Shown one piece after another: positions 17,444 to 25,955 of a stretch of 64,000 nt of DNA. Source of the stretch: Bacillota bacterium (GTDB lineage: Bacteria > Bacillota > Clostridia > Oscillospirales > Ruminococcaceae). The notes below the pieces were generated by a model that saw only the letters and a list, made by a program, of their open reading frames with translations, was not told where the DNA came from and did not search any database. The stretch's first letter is position 1, and every line of letters starts with the position of its first letter. A program made the position numbers and the translations under genes. The stretch spans positions 1 to 64,000 of the forward strand of contig JAEWLW010000029.1 of assembly GCA_023457355.1 (NCBI GenBank), in the 5' to 3' direction.

Positions 17444-19057
17444 TCAGCCGCACAACAATGCTATATTATCAAAGCTGCAAATATAGCTGTTATTATCCGA
17501 TACAACTTTTTTATATTCCTTTTCACCTTGAAAGAAATCTATGACCGCTTTATCATCGTCGTTAAGATCGGCATACTGGCGTTTGCCGTAATAGGGCGGT
17601 AGCCAGTTTCTTTGCAGTGAACAAAAGATATTGAATCGGTCAAGCAGTTGTAAATCGGTAAATTCGATGTGCATGGTTCCTTTTTTGTAAAAAGAAACGT
17701 TGAAATACTTGCAAGGAATTTTTGAAAGCGAACCGTGCGCTTTGATACGTTCCTGCAATGAAATATCGCTTTGAATCCCTTTTCCATCCAAAAAGTCAAG
17801 CGCTTTTTCGATGTCATTCAGTACGTCGGCGGCCTTATATGCTCTAAATTCACCGCCCCAGCGTTGAGCGTCAAATACACCATAGCAGGGTAAAATCACC
17901 TTTTTATTGACTTTATGCGCTTTGTTATGGCACCATCCATCGTAATAATGCAGGTTGTTTCTGCATTCGGGGTAATAAGAATGTTCCGCACTCATACGAT
18001 CGAAAAGTTTCATAATGGTATCTTTGATACTTTCATGCACCAGGGCATTTGCTTCGCGGGCAAGCGTTTCAATGTTGTGGATGGTAAAGTCATAATTTTT
18101 TAGGTCCTCCAGCATTCCGAAAAACTTTTTAGCAACATCGCTCGTGAATTTCTTTGTAAATTCGGGGTTTGCAAACAATGTGCGCCAGTATTTATATCGG
18201 ACAAGCTTTAAATAATGGTTGATATTGCCTTCTTCAATAGAGTAATGATATTGGCTATCATAGGTTGATAAAACTAAAAGCGATTCATTGCGGCCATTGA
18301 ATTCACGCTGCATATACGGTTTCAAGGCATTATATTGCCGAAAAAGCGCCAATGTGGCTTCAACCTCTACTTGATACTGCATGACGATCGCTTTTATAAT
18401 GTCATTTACCATAAGCGACGTGTTTTCACAGCATTCCGAAAATTCTATTTTCTTTGCCTCTTTTAGCTTTTCATATATTTCGCTTGGTTCTGCTTCACGT
18501 GGAATGTTTACCCGAATAAGCGCTGCTTCAACATCTGTTAATCGCTCTGCATCAGAAAAGGCATCGGAAATATATTCAATTTTTGCGTTGTATTTATCCA
18601 GAAGTTTTACGAGTTCGTATCTTGTGTTGGTATACGGATTCTTGATGGTTTGAGCATTGAGAAGGCACACAATTGCGCCACCCCTGCGCTGAATATGTAA
18701 TGCTTTCAAAAGATGCTTGTCACCTTCAGAAAAAGGCGGATTCATAATAATAAGGTCATACTTTTTGTAGCACTCATACGTCAGAAAATCATCATGTATA
18801 ACGCGACAGCCTTCACCCTTTAAAACGTGTCGCAAGTTTGGGTCTATCTCGATACAGTCAATATCCGCCTCCTGTTTTGAATAACGATTGGCAAAATCCA
18901 TTTTCTCTTTTATGCACTTAACGATATCTCCTTTTCCAGCGCTGGGTTCTAAAACGGTATTCACAAGATCAACGTCAATGCCTGTTAGCATCTTATCAAT
19001 TAAAAGGCTTGGTGTCGGATAAAAGTCGCTTCTGGTTTCTCCCACTAGGTTAAACAT
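17444..19057 (-). CDS. N6-adenine DNA methyltransferase with DUF4942 domain
   Basis: 537 residues from the ATG at 19057, preceded by CGGAGGAAG. The N-terminal domain has LEPSAGKGD (SAM motif I, residues 37-44) and IIMNPPFSEGD (catalytic NPPF, 106-109). The rest is the DUF4942 region, including a Cys/His-containing stretch (YYDGWCHNKAHK) and NVSFYKKGTMHIEFTD. Such proteins are common on Clostridia conjugative elements, where self-methylation is thought to protect entering DNA. It works in the same direction as the other backbone genes and probably complements the ArdC-like antirestriction protein. Confidence 0.85.
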   Translation of the reverse strand: MFNLVGETRSDFYPTPSLLIDKMLTGIDVDLVNTVLEPSAGKGDIVKCIKEKMDFANRYSKQEADIDCIEIDPNLRHVLKGEGCRVIHDDFLTYECYKKYDLIIMNPPFSEGDKHLLKALHIQRRGGAIVCLLNAQTIKNPYTNTRYELVKLLDKYNAKIEYISDAFSDAERLTDVEAALIRVNIPREAEPSEIYEKLKEAKKIEFSECCENTSLMVNDIIKAIVMQYQVEVEATLALFRQYNALKPYMQREFNGRNESLLVLSTYDSQYHYSIEEGNINHYLKLVRYKYWRTLFANPEFTKKFTSDVAKKFFGMLEDLKNYDFTIHNIETLAREANALVHESIKDTIMKLFDRMSAEHSYYPECRNNLHYYDGWCHNKAHKVNKKVILPCYGVFDAQRWGGEFRAYKAADVLNDIEKALDFLDGKGIQSDISLQERIKAHGSLSKIPCKYFNVSFYKKGTMHIEFTDLQLLDRFNIFCSLQRNWLPPYYGKRQYADLNDDDKAVIDFFQGEKEYKKVVSDNNSYICSFDNIALLCG

Positions 19058-19326
19058 TTTTCTTCCTCCGTCTGATTTTTTACAGCCTGTGCCGGACAAT
19101 CACAGTGGACTGTCGGCGGCAAGCAGCCTGCCTGCTTGCTGCCCTTAATTGCAAAAAGGCTCTTTTCGTGCGGACTGTCAAGTTGACCGTGGAATAGCGC
19201 AGCACCGCTATACGGATGCGGCGGGAGCATATGCCGCGAAAGCTGCTTGACCGGACGGAAGAAAAGTTTTAGGGCGCTAACCTAAAGCGGAAGAAGTGAT
19301 AGCGCAATAGCTTGATTCGTTCACTT
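19058..19326. other. intergenic region with hairpin
   Basis: I see no gene in these 269 bp beyond the binding site of the DUF4942 gene. A perfect 8-bp stem (GCAAGCAG, loop CCTGC, CTGCTTGC) lies at 19119-19139 and could be a terminator or processing site. Confidence 0.5.
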
Positions 19327-19854
19327 TCAATCCTTTAAAATACAATCCGCCACATAACACATATTTTGCGGGGGCCTTCTAAATACTTTTCCATTCGCAT
19401 AGTTAAAATAGCTTATATCTATCTGGTTGCAAAAAGTAATCGGCGAATCAAGAATAAGAGCATAATTACCGCCAAAGCCGATTTTTTCTTTATAGGCGGT
19501 AAATCTTTTTGATTTAAACCACCCTTCATTCATGTTCGGTTCCAACGCATTCATACAGCACCAGTGAAGATATAAGTATTTGATCGAGCGGTATCGGGCA
19601 TTTATTAATTCAGTGGTTGTGCTTCGTTTATCGTTATAATGTAAATCATAAAGCCCTGTGATCTTAACTCTGCCAATAACCATGCCACAGCCGCCTTTAT
19701 TCTTGGTTTCGTAGATATAAGCAGTTATATTCTCGCCATCTTGAAGTGCTTTCACGGCATTTAAAATGCTATTGCGGAACTCAAAAGGTTTTTCTCCGCA
19801 CATAATCATTTTTGAATATGGGGGATTAACGCTTAACATAATTTCTAATTTCAT
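19327..19854 (-). CDS. ASCH/PUA-like domain protein
   Basis: 175 residues. It begins MKLEIMLSVNPPYSKMI, then CGEKPFEFRN (about 18-28), the pattern of ASCH/PUA-like domains in which a strand is followed by a G-x-K-x-x-E-x-R motif. The remainder is a small alpha/beta protein with a second strand motif VIGRVKITGL. ASCH domains bind RNA or modified nucleotides; the ligand here is unknown. AAAGGA precedes the start. It overlaps the upstream membrane-protein gene by 4 bp (ATGA), so the two are translationally coupled. Confidence 0.6.
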   Translation of the reverse strand: MKLEIMLSVNPPYSKMIMCGEKPFEFRNSILNAVKALQDGENITAYIYETKNKGGCGMVIGRVKITGLYDLHYNDKRSTTTELINARYRSIKYLYLHWCCMNALEPNMNEGWFKSKRFTAYKEKIGFGGNYALILDSPITFCNQIDISYFNYANGKVFRRPPQNMCYVADCILKD

Positions 19855-20297
19855 GATGGGATCCTTTCTTCCGGGAAATGCCCGATGTGATATTCTTCAA
19901 TCCAAATTATATTTCGCTGCATATCAAAGACGTAGATAAAACCGTCTTCTTTAGTCTTTTTTTTAAATTTAGAACAGATATCAGTGCTTCCAATTAATGA
20001 GAGTTTTGGCATCACAATGCGCAAAACTAAAGCAAATAATTTAGGCGAGGCAATAAGTAATACGTTAGTATGCAGTATAACTTTGAAAGCAAACCACGTA
20101 CAACCCAGGAACGCACCTGTGAGGATTCCACGTAGGTATTCAGCTTCCAAACCAGTTAAGAGTATTCGGTTGGCAGTAAACAAAAGGCAAATTATAAAGG
20201 TAGTCGTCAAATAAGTAAGTGCAATGTTATATCGCCCATACCGCTTTCCAAAGATAAGAATACCGTTCCATTTAAAATCCTCACGATTAGCTTTCAT
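19851..20297 (-). CDS. small membrane protein of unknown function
   Basis: 148 residues from the ATG at 20297, preceded by AGAGGAAAAAG. Two membrane segments are visible: about residues 27-48 (IALTYLTTTFIICLLF) and 60-85 (ILTGAFLGCTWFAFKVIL). A third hydrophobic stretch follows near 90-105 (LFALVLRIVM). The C-terminal 45 residues are soluble and include FIYVFDMQRNIIWIEEYHIG. I do not recognise the family. The stop codon overlaps the ASCH-like gene start. Confidence 0.55.
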   Translation of the reverse strand: MKANREDFKWNGILIFGKRYGRYNIALTYLTTTFIICLLFTANRILLTGLEAEYLRGILTGAFLGCTWFAFKVILHTNVLLIASPKLFALVLRIVMPKLSLIGSTDICSKFKKKTKEDGFIYVFDMQRNIIWIEEYHIGHFPEERIPS

Positions 20298-20339
20298 TTT
20301 CTTTTTCCTCTCGAATAATTGTTTTGTGGTCAAAGCCTT

Positions 20340-20480
20340 GTATTGGGGGCTATCCCCCTCTGCCGCCGTTGAAAATCGAGGGAATCACAATCGCCGGGTG
20401 ATATCATTCCGAAGATTTCCAACAGCGTCATTCACCCCCGCACCCGCAGGGGCAGGCCGGTTAAGACCGGCCGTCTGATT
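20340..20480 (-). repeat. composite GC-rich repeat, copy 1 (inverted)
   Basis: On the minus strand this matches the blocks at about 39924-40030 and 40472-40580. Shared parts include a CCGGTCTTAACCGG-type stem, CTGCCCCTGCGGGTGCGGGG, GCTGTTG and AGAGGGGGATAG. This copy carries about 40 extra bp in the middle and lacks an adjoining 27-bp palindrome. It lies just upstream of the gene ending at 19851. Confidence 0.7.
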
Positions 20481-20840
20481 GAGTGCAAATTTTTATTTAT
20501 TTAAATTTCGTCTCTGTTTCCGGCCGACAGGAAGGATTATCATCCTTTATTGGCCGGGTGAATTTACCGCCGTTAGGCGGTAAAGAGGGTAACGCCCTTT
20601 TCAGATCCAACCGTCCGCTTTTATATGCGTAGGCTTTTCAACAGCGTATAGAAGCGGACACCTTTTTGTCTCCGCAGAACTGATATTTATTCTTTTCTAT
20701 CTGAAGGATAGAAATATATATTATTGCTTATAGTGGGTCTGCTGGTTGTAGTGTATTAATTTGCGATGATACAAATTTGTGATATACCAAAACTTGCGAA
20801 ACGGTGGAATCCTTAAAAAATGCAATCCTGACGAAGGTTT
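20481..20840. other. hairpin-rich intergenic region, candidate replication or transfer origin
   Basis: There is no gene in these 360 bp. Three stems follow one another: CCGGCC/GGCCGG enclosing GGAAGGAT/ATCCTT (about 20520-20557), a perfect TTACCGCC-GTTA-GGCGGTAA (20564-20583), and GTCCGCTT/AAGCGGAC with a further imperfect inner stem (20613-20659). An AT-rich stretch follows (about 20690-20790). The position directly downstream of a replication-initiator-like gene makes an origin (oriV, single-strand origin or oriT) plausible, but no known origin sequence was recognised. Confidence 0.4.
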
Positions 20841-21899
20841 TCAACAGATTATTTCCCCGGCGGATTGCATTTGCAGATTGATGAGATAGTTAATAAAGGA
20901 TCGTTTAAAGTAGGACGCATAATTTTTAATGTCGGCATTTGGATTAACGTTTCGCTCCATGTGAACGAGAAATCCCTCAACACAATCGGAATTGATGCTG
21001 GCAACTTCTACGGGACTGTAAGGGTCAAAAGACAGTTCTGTAATGAAACCGACGATCCCGTTGATAAGACCCTGCGGCCGTATTTTAACAAGCTCATCAA
21101 AGCCAATCTGCCGCCGTATCTTTTCGGTGAACTGCTGCGGAGTCTGGCCAATGGGTCGGCGTTTTTTGCGGCGCCTGGGCGGTCGCTGTGTTTCGCCGCC
21201 CTTTAGCCGCTGCTCATATCGTGCGCGGCGCTCCTCCAGCTGAAGCAAACCTTCGGCATGATCCGGCATGGGATTCAGCATGATGCTGTTGGAAATGTAG
21301 CGACCATATTCGTTCTTCCGGTGAAATACCATTATGTAGTGGTAGCAAAGCAGTTCATTGAGGTACTTATAATAGGAATTAAGACAGATATGTAAAAAAC
21401 TCAGCGTGAAATCAATTTGCGGCATGCAGATGCTTTTGCTGCCTGCAAAAGCACAGAAATAGGCATACATAGCTTTGGCTTTGCGGCTGATGCGCCGGTC
21501 GGTCATGACCGCCAGCGGGACCCGGCCATAGCCATAATCACGCAGCCCGCCGGTGATGCCGAAGCGCCGACGATGCTTCTCCGCAGCCTTGGCCATGATC
21601 GGCGGATTCTGCAAAAGGATAATCCGGTTGTTGCACCATTCCTGTCGGCTAGTCTTGTGCTTCTTGACGTCGATATAACCGCCGTCCTGAAGCTCCCGGA
21701 GGTAGCTGTAATAGGTTGCAGGCGAAAACCCCAGGTCGTTCAGAATCTTGCTGCGCGGCGGGTAGCAGCTGAAGCTGTTTCCTGCATAAGCGCAGAAATA
21801 AGCGTACAGCGCCTTGGCGTCGATGCTTAAACCTCCTTCTAGCATGACGAGCTTTGGTACGATGCCATATCCTTTTGAGAGAATCCCGTTGCTTTCCAT
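20841..21899 (-). CDS. replication-initiator-like protein with two winged-helix domains
   Basis: 352 residues from the ATG at 21899, preceded by AGAAGGAGAAGG. Two HTH_36-like domains are visible: about residues 25-75 (ALYAYFCAYAGNSFSCYPPR, then SPATYYSYLRELQDGGYI) and about 130-190 (AMYAYFCAFAGSKSICMPQ, then LNSYYKYLNELLCYHYIMV). They resemble each other, so an internal duplication is likely. A basic stretch (RPPRRRKKRRPIG) follows near 240. Proteins of this kind act as replication initiators or regulators in Clostridia conjugative elements. The neighbouring hairpin-rich region could be its target. Confidence 0.65.
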   Translation of the reverse strand: MESNGILSKGYGIVPKLVMLEGGLSIDAKALYAYFCAYAGNSFSCYPPRSKILNDLGFSPATYYSYLRELQDGGYIDVKKHKTSRQEWCNNRIILLQNPPIMAKAAEKHRRRFGITGGLRDYGYGRVPLAVMTDRRISRKAKAMYAYFCAFAGSKSICMPQIDFTLSFLHICLNSYYKYLNELLCYHYIMVFHRKNEYGRYISNSIMLNPMPDHAEGLLQLEERRARYEQRLKGGETQRPPRRRKKRRPIGQTPQQFTEKIRRQIGFDELVKIRPQGLINGIVGFITELSFDPYSPVEVASINSDCVEGFLVHMERNVNPNADIKNYASYFKRSFINYLINLQMQSAGEIIC

Positions 21900-22124
21900 G
21901 TCCTTCTCCTTCTGCCGCAACGCGCCCGGTTTTGGGTGCACTTTAACAGACCGTCACGGTCTTGCTTTTTTGAAAAAGCGGCCGTGCAGCCATTTGTGGG
22001 ATGTTGCGACTATGAAAATGTTATTACTTATCTACCTGGCGGTAAGCACTGTTGCCAGTGATCACCGCCAAGCCGACAAGCGGCTTGCAAAAACATAGGG
22101 ATTCTTCCGTTGTCCGGTTTAAGA

Positions 22125-22193
22125 TCAACTAAAAAGGTCGTAAACGTAAATAGTCCATATCAGGATCAGGACGGGCAGCAACTGTAATTTCAT
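22125..22193 (-). CDS. 22-residue hydrophobic micropeptide (candidate)
   Basis: A short frame encoding MKLQLLPVLILIWTIYVYDL plus two residues, preceded by GAGGTGAAACT, an acceptable binding site. The peptide is almost entirely hydrophobic and would form one membrane helix. It begins 12 bp after the stop of the membrane protein gene at 22206. It could be a genuine small membrane peptide or chance, as nothing similar is known to me. Confidence 0.35.
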   Translation of the reverse strand: MKLQLLPVLILIWTIYVYDLFS

Positions 22194-22205
22194 AGTTTCA
22201 CCTCG

Positions 22206-22886
22206 TCACTCCTTGTTGCGTAATTTTTGAACAATAGTCGCTAAAATTCGTGCGATAGGGTCAATATCTGAAAATCGAACTTTTTTGGCACCGGGCTCGA
22301 AAAAATTGTTGCCTATCCATATCAACAGATACGAAAAGGGGAAAAAGACCAATCCCGTTAAAAATAGTGCTAAAAAGGATCTGTCCTCTTTTACGAACAG
22401 TTCCAGTAAACCATCCAACCCATTCCGTAATAAGGCAACGCCCATCAAGATCAAACATAGGGAACTTATAATAAGCGGGATAACGCCAAGATACCGCTTA
22501 TCTTTTCTGATCCGGGCCTTTCTCTGCGCTTCATTTTCGTATCTGGCCGGGAAGTATTCCGGCGGCAGCAAATCATAAATATTTTTTGCTCCCAGTTCCT
22601 TCGGCGGGTGAATAAACTCTACAAAAGCATTCAGCTCCCAGTGTTTCAAGGGCGGCATAAACCGGTTCCGGATCAAAAGCCACAGCAGCGGGAAACCGGC
22701 CAGAAACAGGCCGTCAGATACCATGAGAAAGGTAAAAGCCAGGTTGCCCCAGAATACCAGAGTTTTAAGCTGTGCGGCATCGGGCCGCAGAACATAAAGG
22801 GAAATCCCAAACGCCATAATGAGGGCCGTAATCAGCCAAATTTTTTTAATGCGTCTGATGGTAGCCGTTCTGTCGTTTCTATCCAT
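22206..22886 (-). CDS. four-helix membrane protein of unknown function
   Basis: 226 residues from the second ATG (22886), which has GAAGGG at a proper distance; the first ATG (22895) abuts it. Predicted membrane helices lie near residues 17-37 (IWLITALIMAFGISLYVL), 47-72 (FWGNLAFTFLMVSDGLFLAG), 132-155 (VIPLIISSLCLILMGVALL) and 170-192 (FLALFLTGLVFFPFSYLLIW). The loop between helices 2 and 3 is soluble, about 60 residues. The family is not recognised; it lies in the element backbone between the initiator-like gene and TTRAP. Confidence 0.6.
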   Translation of the reverse strand: MDRNDRTATIRRIKKIWLITALIMAFGISLYVLRPDAAQLKTLVFWGNLAFTFLMVSDGLFLAGFPLLWLLIRNRFMPPLKHWELNAFVEFIHPPKELGAKNIYDLLPPEYFPARYENEAQRKARIRKDKRYLGVIPLIISSLCLILMGVALLRNGLDGLLELFVKEDRSFLALFLTGLVFFPFSYLLIWIGNNFFEPGAKKVRFSDIDPIARILATIVQKLRNKE

Positions 22887-22929
22887 ACCAAACATCCCTT
22901 CGAGCTTTTGTCCTGACCGCTCATGTAGC

Positions 22930-23127
22930 GGTTATTTGTTTTTCCAGAGGGTGTTCCCCCTCTGGGCTCCCCCCACTCGCCGTGTGGCAGGAGCCGCCGT
23001 CATAAAGGACGGCAGCTCTGCTGCGACAGTGTTGGCATCGGCACACCGGACAAGCCCCAAGCGGTTGTATTGGCTTCGCCAATCTCCACCGCCGTGCACG
23101 GGGGCCTGTCCGTGCGCTTCGATGGCA
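22930..23127. other. GC-rich intergenic region packed with hairpins
   Basis: Stems include CCAGAGGG/CCCTCTGG (about 22944-22964), GGCTCC/GGAGCC around CACTCGCCGTGTGGCA, CCGTC/GACGG and ATTGGC-TTC-GCCAAT. A 67-codon open frame crosses it on the minus strand but looks like a by-product of the composition. Such clustered inverted repeats can mark an oriT or a terminator; no known nick site is recognised. Confidence 0.35.
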
Positions 23128-23343
23128 TCAATCAAATACGTTGGTCATAAAATTCTGGCGGCTATATTCCGCATCATCCATGGAATGCAGCTTGTCCAGA
23201 GTGCTTTGCATCGTCTCTCCGGTCAGTTCATCACCCACATAGGGTAATTCTTCGGTTAATGTCGTGATCATGGCCAGATGGCCGTTCTCGGGGTGGTATG
23301 CGCCCATCAGGGCCAGTTCTTCTAAAGTAAAGCAAACGTTCAT
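23128..23343 (-). CDS. transposon-transfer assisting protein (TTRAP family)
   Basis: 71 residues from the second ATG (23343), which has GGAGG at 8-nt spacing; the first ATG (23349) is too close. The sequence fits TTRAP, a short family found on Tn1549-like elements: VCFTLEELALMGAYHP, then ITTLTEELPYV and a C-terminal LDKLHSMDDAEY. TTRAP is associated with conjugative transfer, without a known activity. It directly follows the ArdC-like gene, as in related elements. Confidence 0.75.
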   Translation of the reverse strand: MNVCFTLEELALMGAYHPENGHLAMITTLTEELPYVGDELTGETMQSTLDKLHSMDDAEYSRQNFMTNVFD

Positions 23344-23358
23344 TTTCATATCCTCCTA

Positions 23359-24900
23359 TTATCGTGCTATATCGTGTTGTTTAGCGGTGCGCCTGGCGTG
23401 GCGTTCTGTATTCATTCGGTCGGCTTCAACCTTGGCGTCCTTTAGCTTGTCGTGTATGGAACGGCCATTCGGGCGTTCCGATTCCTGTGTACGTATGGAT
23501 AGGGCATATTCCTTATCCCATTGAGTGACCAACATCTGTTCATCCGGATGCAGAAGGCTGCGCCATTCCTGCGTAGCCGGATCGTTCGTTTCAATCTCCC
23601 AGAGCTGCCGCAGCTCGGTTTGATGAAGGCCGTCTAAGCTGTCAAGACGAATGGCCACACCCTCCCAACCATCATAACCGTGTGTTTTTCCCGTTGTGAT
23701 GTCTTTCCACATCAGAAAATCTTCGCTGAATCCATCCACATAATATGGAATTTGCGCTAACGCTCGCATTTGTGCGGCCAAATCGGGATTCTCCCGGGTA
23801 ATCAGTTCACCGTATCTTTCCTGAGAATATTCACGCAAGCTTTCAGTCAGCTTATCCCACTGGCCTTCAAAGGCTGGGTGCTGCTCACCGTTGTCTATGG
23901 ACACAATTTGCATGGATTTTCCGTTAGCCGGATCGTGAACCCGGAAGAAGCCTTCATATGCGCGATTATCAACCGTCGCAACGAAATGCAAATAGTTGTC
24001 ATCATCAAAGGTGTGATCCGAAAGCGTAATTTCTCTGTCGCGTACCATCAGTTCCATTTCCGTGCTGTCAATAATCCGCAAAGCGCCGGTTTGGATAACC
24101 GTCAAGGATTGCTCCAGCACCTCCATCTGGATGCTGCCGCTCCACCCGGCGACATATCCAAAGGAATACTGAGACGAATCAATGCCGAAGTGCTGGCAAA
24201 CGACGTAGGCCACGCTTTCGGCCTGCACTTCAAATGCCTGCCGGTCGCGCTCCTCCCCGGTCTTGCTGCTGTGCAGCAGCGCGTGCGCCATTTCATGCAC
24301 CGCCGTCTTGACCGCCTGTTCCTGGCTAACGCTTTCGCGGATGACGATGCGCTTGGCTTCATAATCGCAATAGCCGTTAACGGATGCCCGCGAAATCTCT
24401 TCAAAAGCAATCGGATAGGGCGACACCTTTCGCAGCACGCTCATCAGGCGGTCGTATTCGCCCACCTGCCCGGTGAGCCGGTGCGCCAGCGCCGGCAGCT
24501 CCTTGCCGCTGGTCTGCGAAATATCAAAGACATGCGTCACCTTAAACGCCATGCGCTGCACTTCTTTTTTCTGTGGCTCCGACAGCGGGTTGCCGTATTC
24601 GTCCTTTGTCTCTTCCACCGTCACCTTGTAGGGGGAAGGGGCCAGAATTTGCAGGCCCTTTTCGCCTTTGTTGACGCTGCGCCCAAGCGTTTTCCAGGAA
24701 TTGAAGCCCGCCACGCGTGTGGCGTCGGGATTTTGCAGATAAATCAGCATCGAATTTCGGTAGCTGTACCGGTGAAAGCGGGAAAGCGTGCCGAGGTATT
24801 CAGCGTATTTGCCGCTGCTGAAGATATCCTGTACACCCGCCTTCAGCTGCTCGGTCAGCGCCTTGACCCTGTCGGCCTGGCTAATTGATTTGTCGTCCAT
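23359..24900 (-). CDS. ArdC-like antirestriction protein with zinc-metallopeptidase motif
   Basis: 513 residues from the ATG at 24900 with GAGAGG upstream. The N-terminal about 110 residues match the ArdC ssDNA-binding domain (FHRYSYRNSMLIYLQNPDAT, then GFNSWKTLGRSVNKGEKG). Near residue 210, HEMAHALLH is an HExxH zinc site typical of the associated peptidase domain. A C-terminal region (YVDGFSEDFLMWKDITTGK) follows. ArdC family proteins bind incoming single-stranded DNA and block restriction during conjugation; this role is inferred from family. It sits with ssb, consistent with early protection of transferred DNA. Confidence 0.82.
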   Translation of the reverse strand: MDDKSISQADRVKALTEQLKAGVQDIFSSGKYAEYLGTLSRFHRYSYRNSMLIYLQNPDATRVAGFNSWKTLGRSVNKGEKGLQILAPSPYKVTVEETKDEYGNPLSEPQKKEVQRMAFKVTHVFDISQTSGKELPALAHRLTGQVGEYDRLMSVLRKVSPYPIAFEEISRASVNGYCDYEAKRIVIRESVSQEQAVKTAVHEMAHALLHSSKTGEERDRQAFEVQAESVAYVVCQHFGIDSSQYSFGYVAGWSGSIQMEVLEQSLTVIQTGALRIIDSTEMELMVRDREITLSDHTFDDDNYLHFVATVDNRAYEGFFRVHDPANGKSMQIVSIDNGEQHPAFEGQWDKLTESLREYSQERYGELITRENPDLAAQMRALAQIPYYVDGFSEDFLMWKDITTGKTHGYDGWEGVAIRLDSLDGLHQTELRQLWEIETNDPATQEWRSLLHPDEQMLVTQWDKEYALSIRTQESERPNGRSIHDKLKDAKVEADRMNTERHARRTAKQHDIAR

Positions 24901-24920
24901 TTTGTCCCGTCCTCTCATTG

Positions 24921-25394
24921 TCATATATTAAGGCCCACGATATAGATCGCGCAGCCTGCGAACCCCAAGCGCAGCAGCTTGTCCACGATGCCCCCGGCGC
25001 TGATCGGCGTGATGCCAAAGGCCTTGCGATTGAATGGGTAGAGCCAGGGGATGCCCCGGCGGGTGATGCTGTCCAGCAGCAAATGCGACAGCACCCCGCC
25101 CATGAGACTGAGAAAAAGCTTCAGCGACAGCGCATTGTAAAGCACTGGTGCCAGCGCCAAATACACCAGTGGCGCGTGGAAAAGTGTGCGATGGCCGAAG
25201 ATGCAGTTGATTAGCGTGGATATCGGCCGCACCTTCAGGCCAATTGTACTGTTGGCCGTGTCAATGTCCGGGAAAAGCGCCGCGATGCCGCTGATAGCCA
25301 GAACCCCGGCAGTATTAACCGCGTCCAGCCCCAGATACCGGGTTGTCAGTGCCCCGGCCAACACACCCGCCGCCATATGTGTTTTGCCCGTCAT
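24921..25394 (-). CDS. YdjM-type membrane-bound metal-dependent hydrolase
   Basis: 157 residues. HMAAGVLAGAL, FPDIDTANS, a HRTLFHAP block and HLLLDSITRRGIPWLYPF are the conserved His/Asp blocks of the YdjM/DUF457 family, interspersed with about four membrane helices. The substrate in this family is not known. It overlaps the 61-codon gene upstream by 4 bp (ATGA) and lies between ssb and the ArdC-like gene. Confidence 0.8.
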   Translation of the reverse strand: MTGKTHMAAGVLAGALTTRYLGLDAVNTAGVLAISGIAALFPDIDTANSTIGLKVRPISTLINCIFGHRTLFHAPLVYLALAPVLYNALSLKLFLSLMGGVLSHLLLDSITRRGIPWLYPFNRKAFGITPISAGGIVDKLLRLGFAGCAIYIVGLNI

Positions 25395-25576
25395 CGACTG
25401 TTCCCCAATTCCTGAGCTTTATGCCCGCATTTAATAACCACCCGGCAATAGAGCTGCTCCGGCGTGTCCGGCAGGTCGAAGACCGGCAGTGAATGCTCAC
25501 TTTCCGGGAAAACGACTTTTAGCGCCGCCTGCGCCTTTGTTACTTCGTTGGCCGTGCCGTAAAGATAAGCCTCCAT
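25391..25576 (-). CDS. small element protein of unknown function
   Basis: 61 residues from the ATG at 25576, with GAGTGAGG upstream; the same frame extends further upstream but there it overlaps ssb antiphase. It contains EAYLYGTANEVTKAQAALKV and ends CRVVIKCGHKAQELGNSR. It starts 4 bp after the ssb stop and overlaps the YdjM-like gene by 4 bp, so it is surely co-transcribed. I do not recognise its family. Confidence 0.6.
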   Translation of the reverse strand: MEAYLYGTANEVTKAQAALKVVFPESEHSLPVFDLPDTPEQLYCRVVIKCGHKAQELGNSR

Positions 25577-25580
25577 AGCC

Positions 25581-25934
25581 TCACTCCCTGATATTGTCGT
25601 CAGCGTCCGCTTTCTTACTGTCGCCAACAAAAAACACCTGATCGACATTAATCTCAAATGTATACCGCTTAATGCCCTCCTTATCCGTGAAATCACGGGT
25701 TTCAATAACCCCTTCGACGCCGATGGCCTTGCCTTTTTGAAAATACTTTGATACAAAATCACCGGTGCTGCGCCATGCGATGCAGTTGATAAAATCGACC
25801 TTACGGTTACCGTCACCGTCCTTATAGGGACGCTCTACGGCCATTCGAAAGTTGCAGAGGCTTGTTCTCTGCGGGGTGGTCTTGCGCTCCGGGTCGGCGC
25901 TGAGCCGCCCGATCAGAATGGTTTTGCTGTACAT
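25581..25934 (-). CDS. ssb: single-stranded DNA-binding protein
   Basis: 117 residues, an OB-fold SSB: MYSKTILIGRLSADPERKTT, then TSLCNFRMAVERPYKDGDG, DFINCIAWRSTGDFVSKYFQ, KGKAIGVEGVIETRDFTDKE. The acidic tip common in chromosomal SSBs is short and atypical (ends DADDNIRE). Element-encoded SSBs protect transferred strands during conjugation. The gene follows the giant surface protein gene by 21 bp. Confidence 0.92.
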   Translation of the reverse strand: MYSKTILIGRLSADPERKTTPQRTSLCNFRMAVERPYKDGDGNRKVDFINCIAWRSTGDFVSKYFQKGKAIGVEGVIETRDFTDKEGIKRYTFEINVDQVFFVGDSKKADADDNIRE

Positions 25935-25955
25935 ACTGTTTTTCCTCCTTTGCAG

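Noticed and set aside
19831..19840. A further GCTTAACATA identical to the core of the direct repeats
   Set aside because: It lies within the coding start of the ASCH-like gene (codons for MLSVN), and the flanks do not match. It is treated as chance, and it weakens any claim based on the 10-mer alone.
22932..23135. 67-codon minus-strand frame in the hairpin cluster
   Set aside because: It overlaps the TTRAP end and is made of GC-rich inverted repeats. It shows no domain and I saw no convincing binding site.
23770..24888. 372-codon open frame on the plus strand
   Set aside because: It lies exactly antisense to the ArdC-like gene, whose domains and motifs are clear. It has no good start and is a composition effect.
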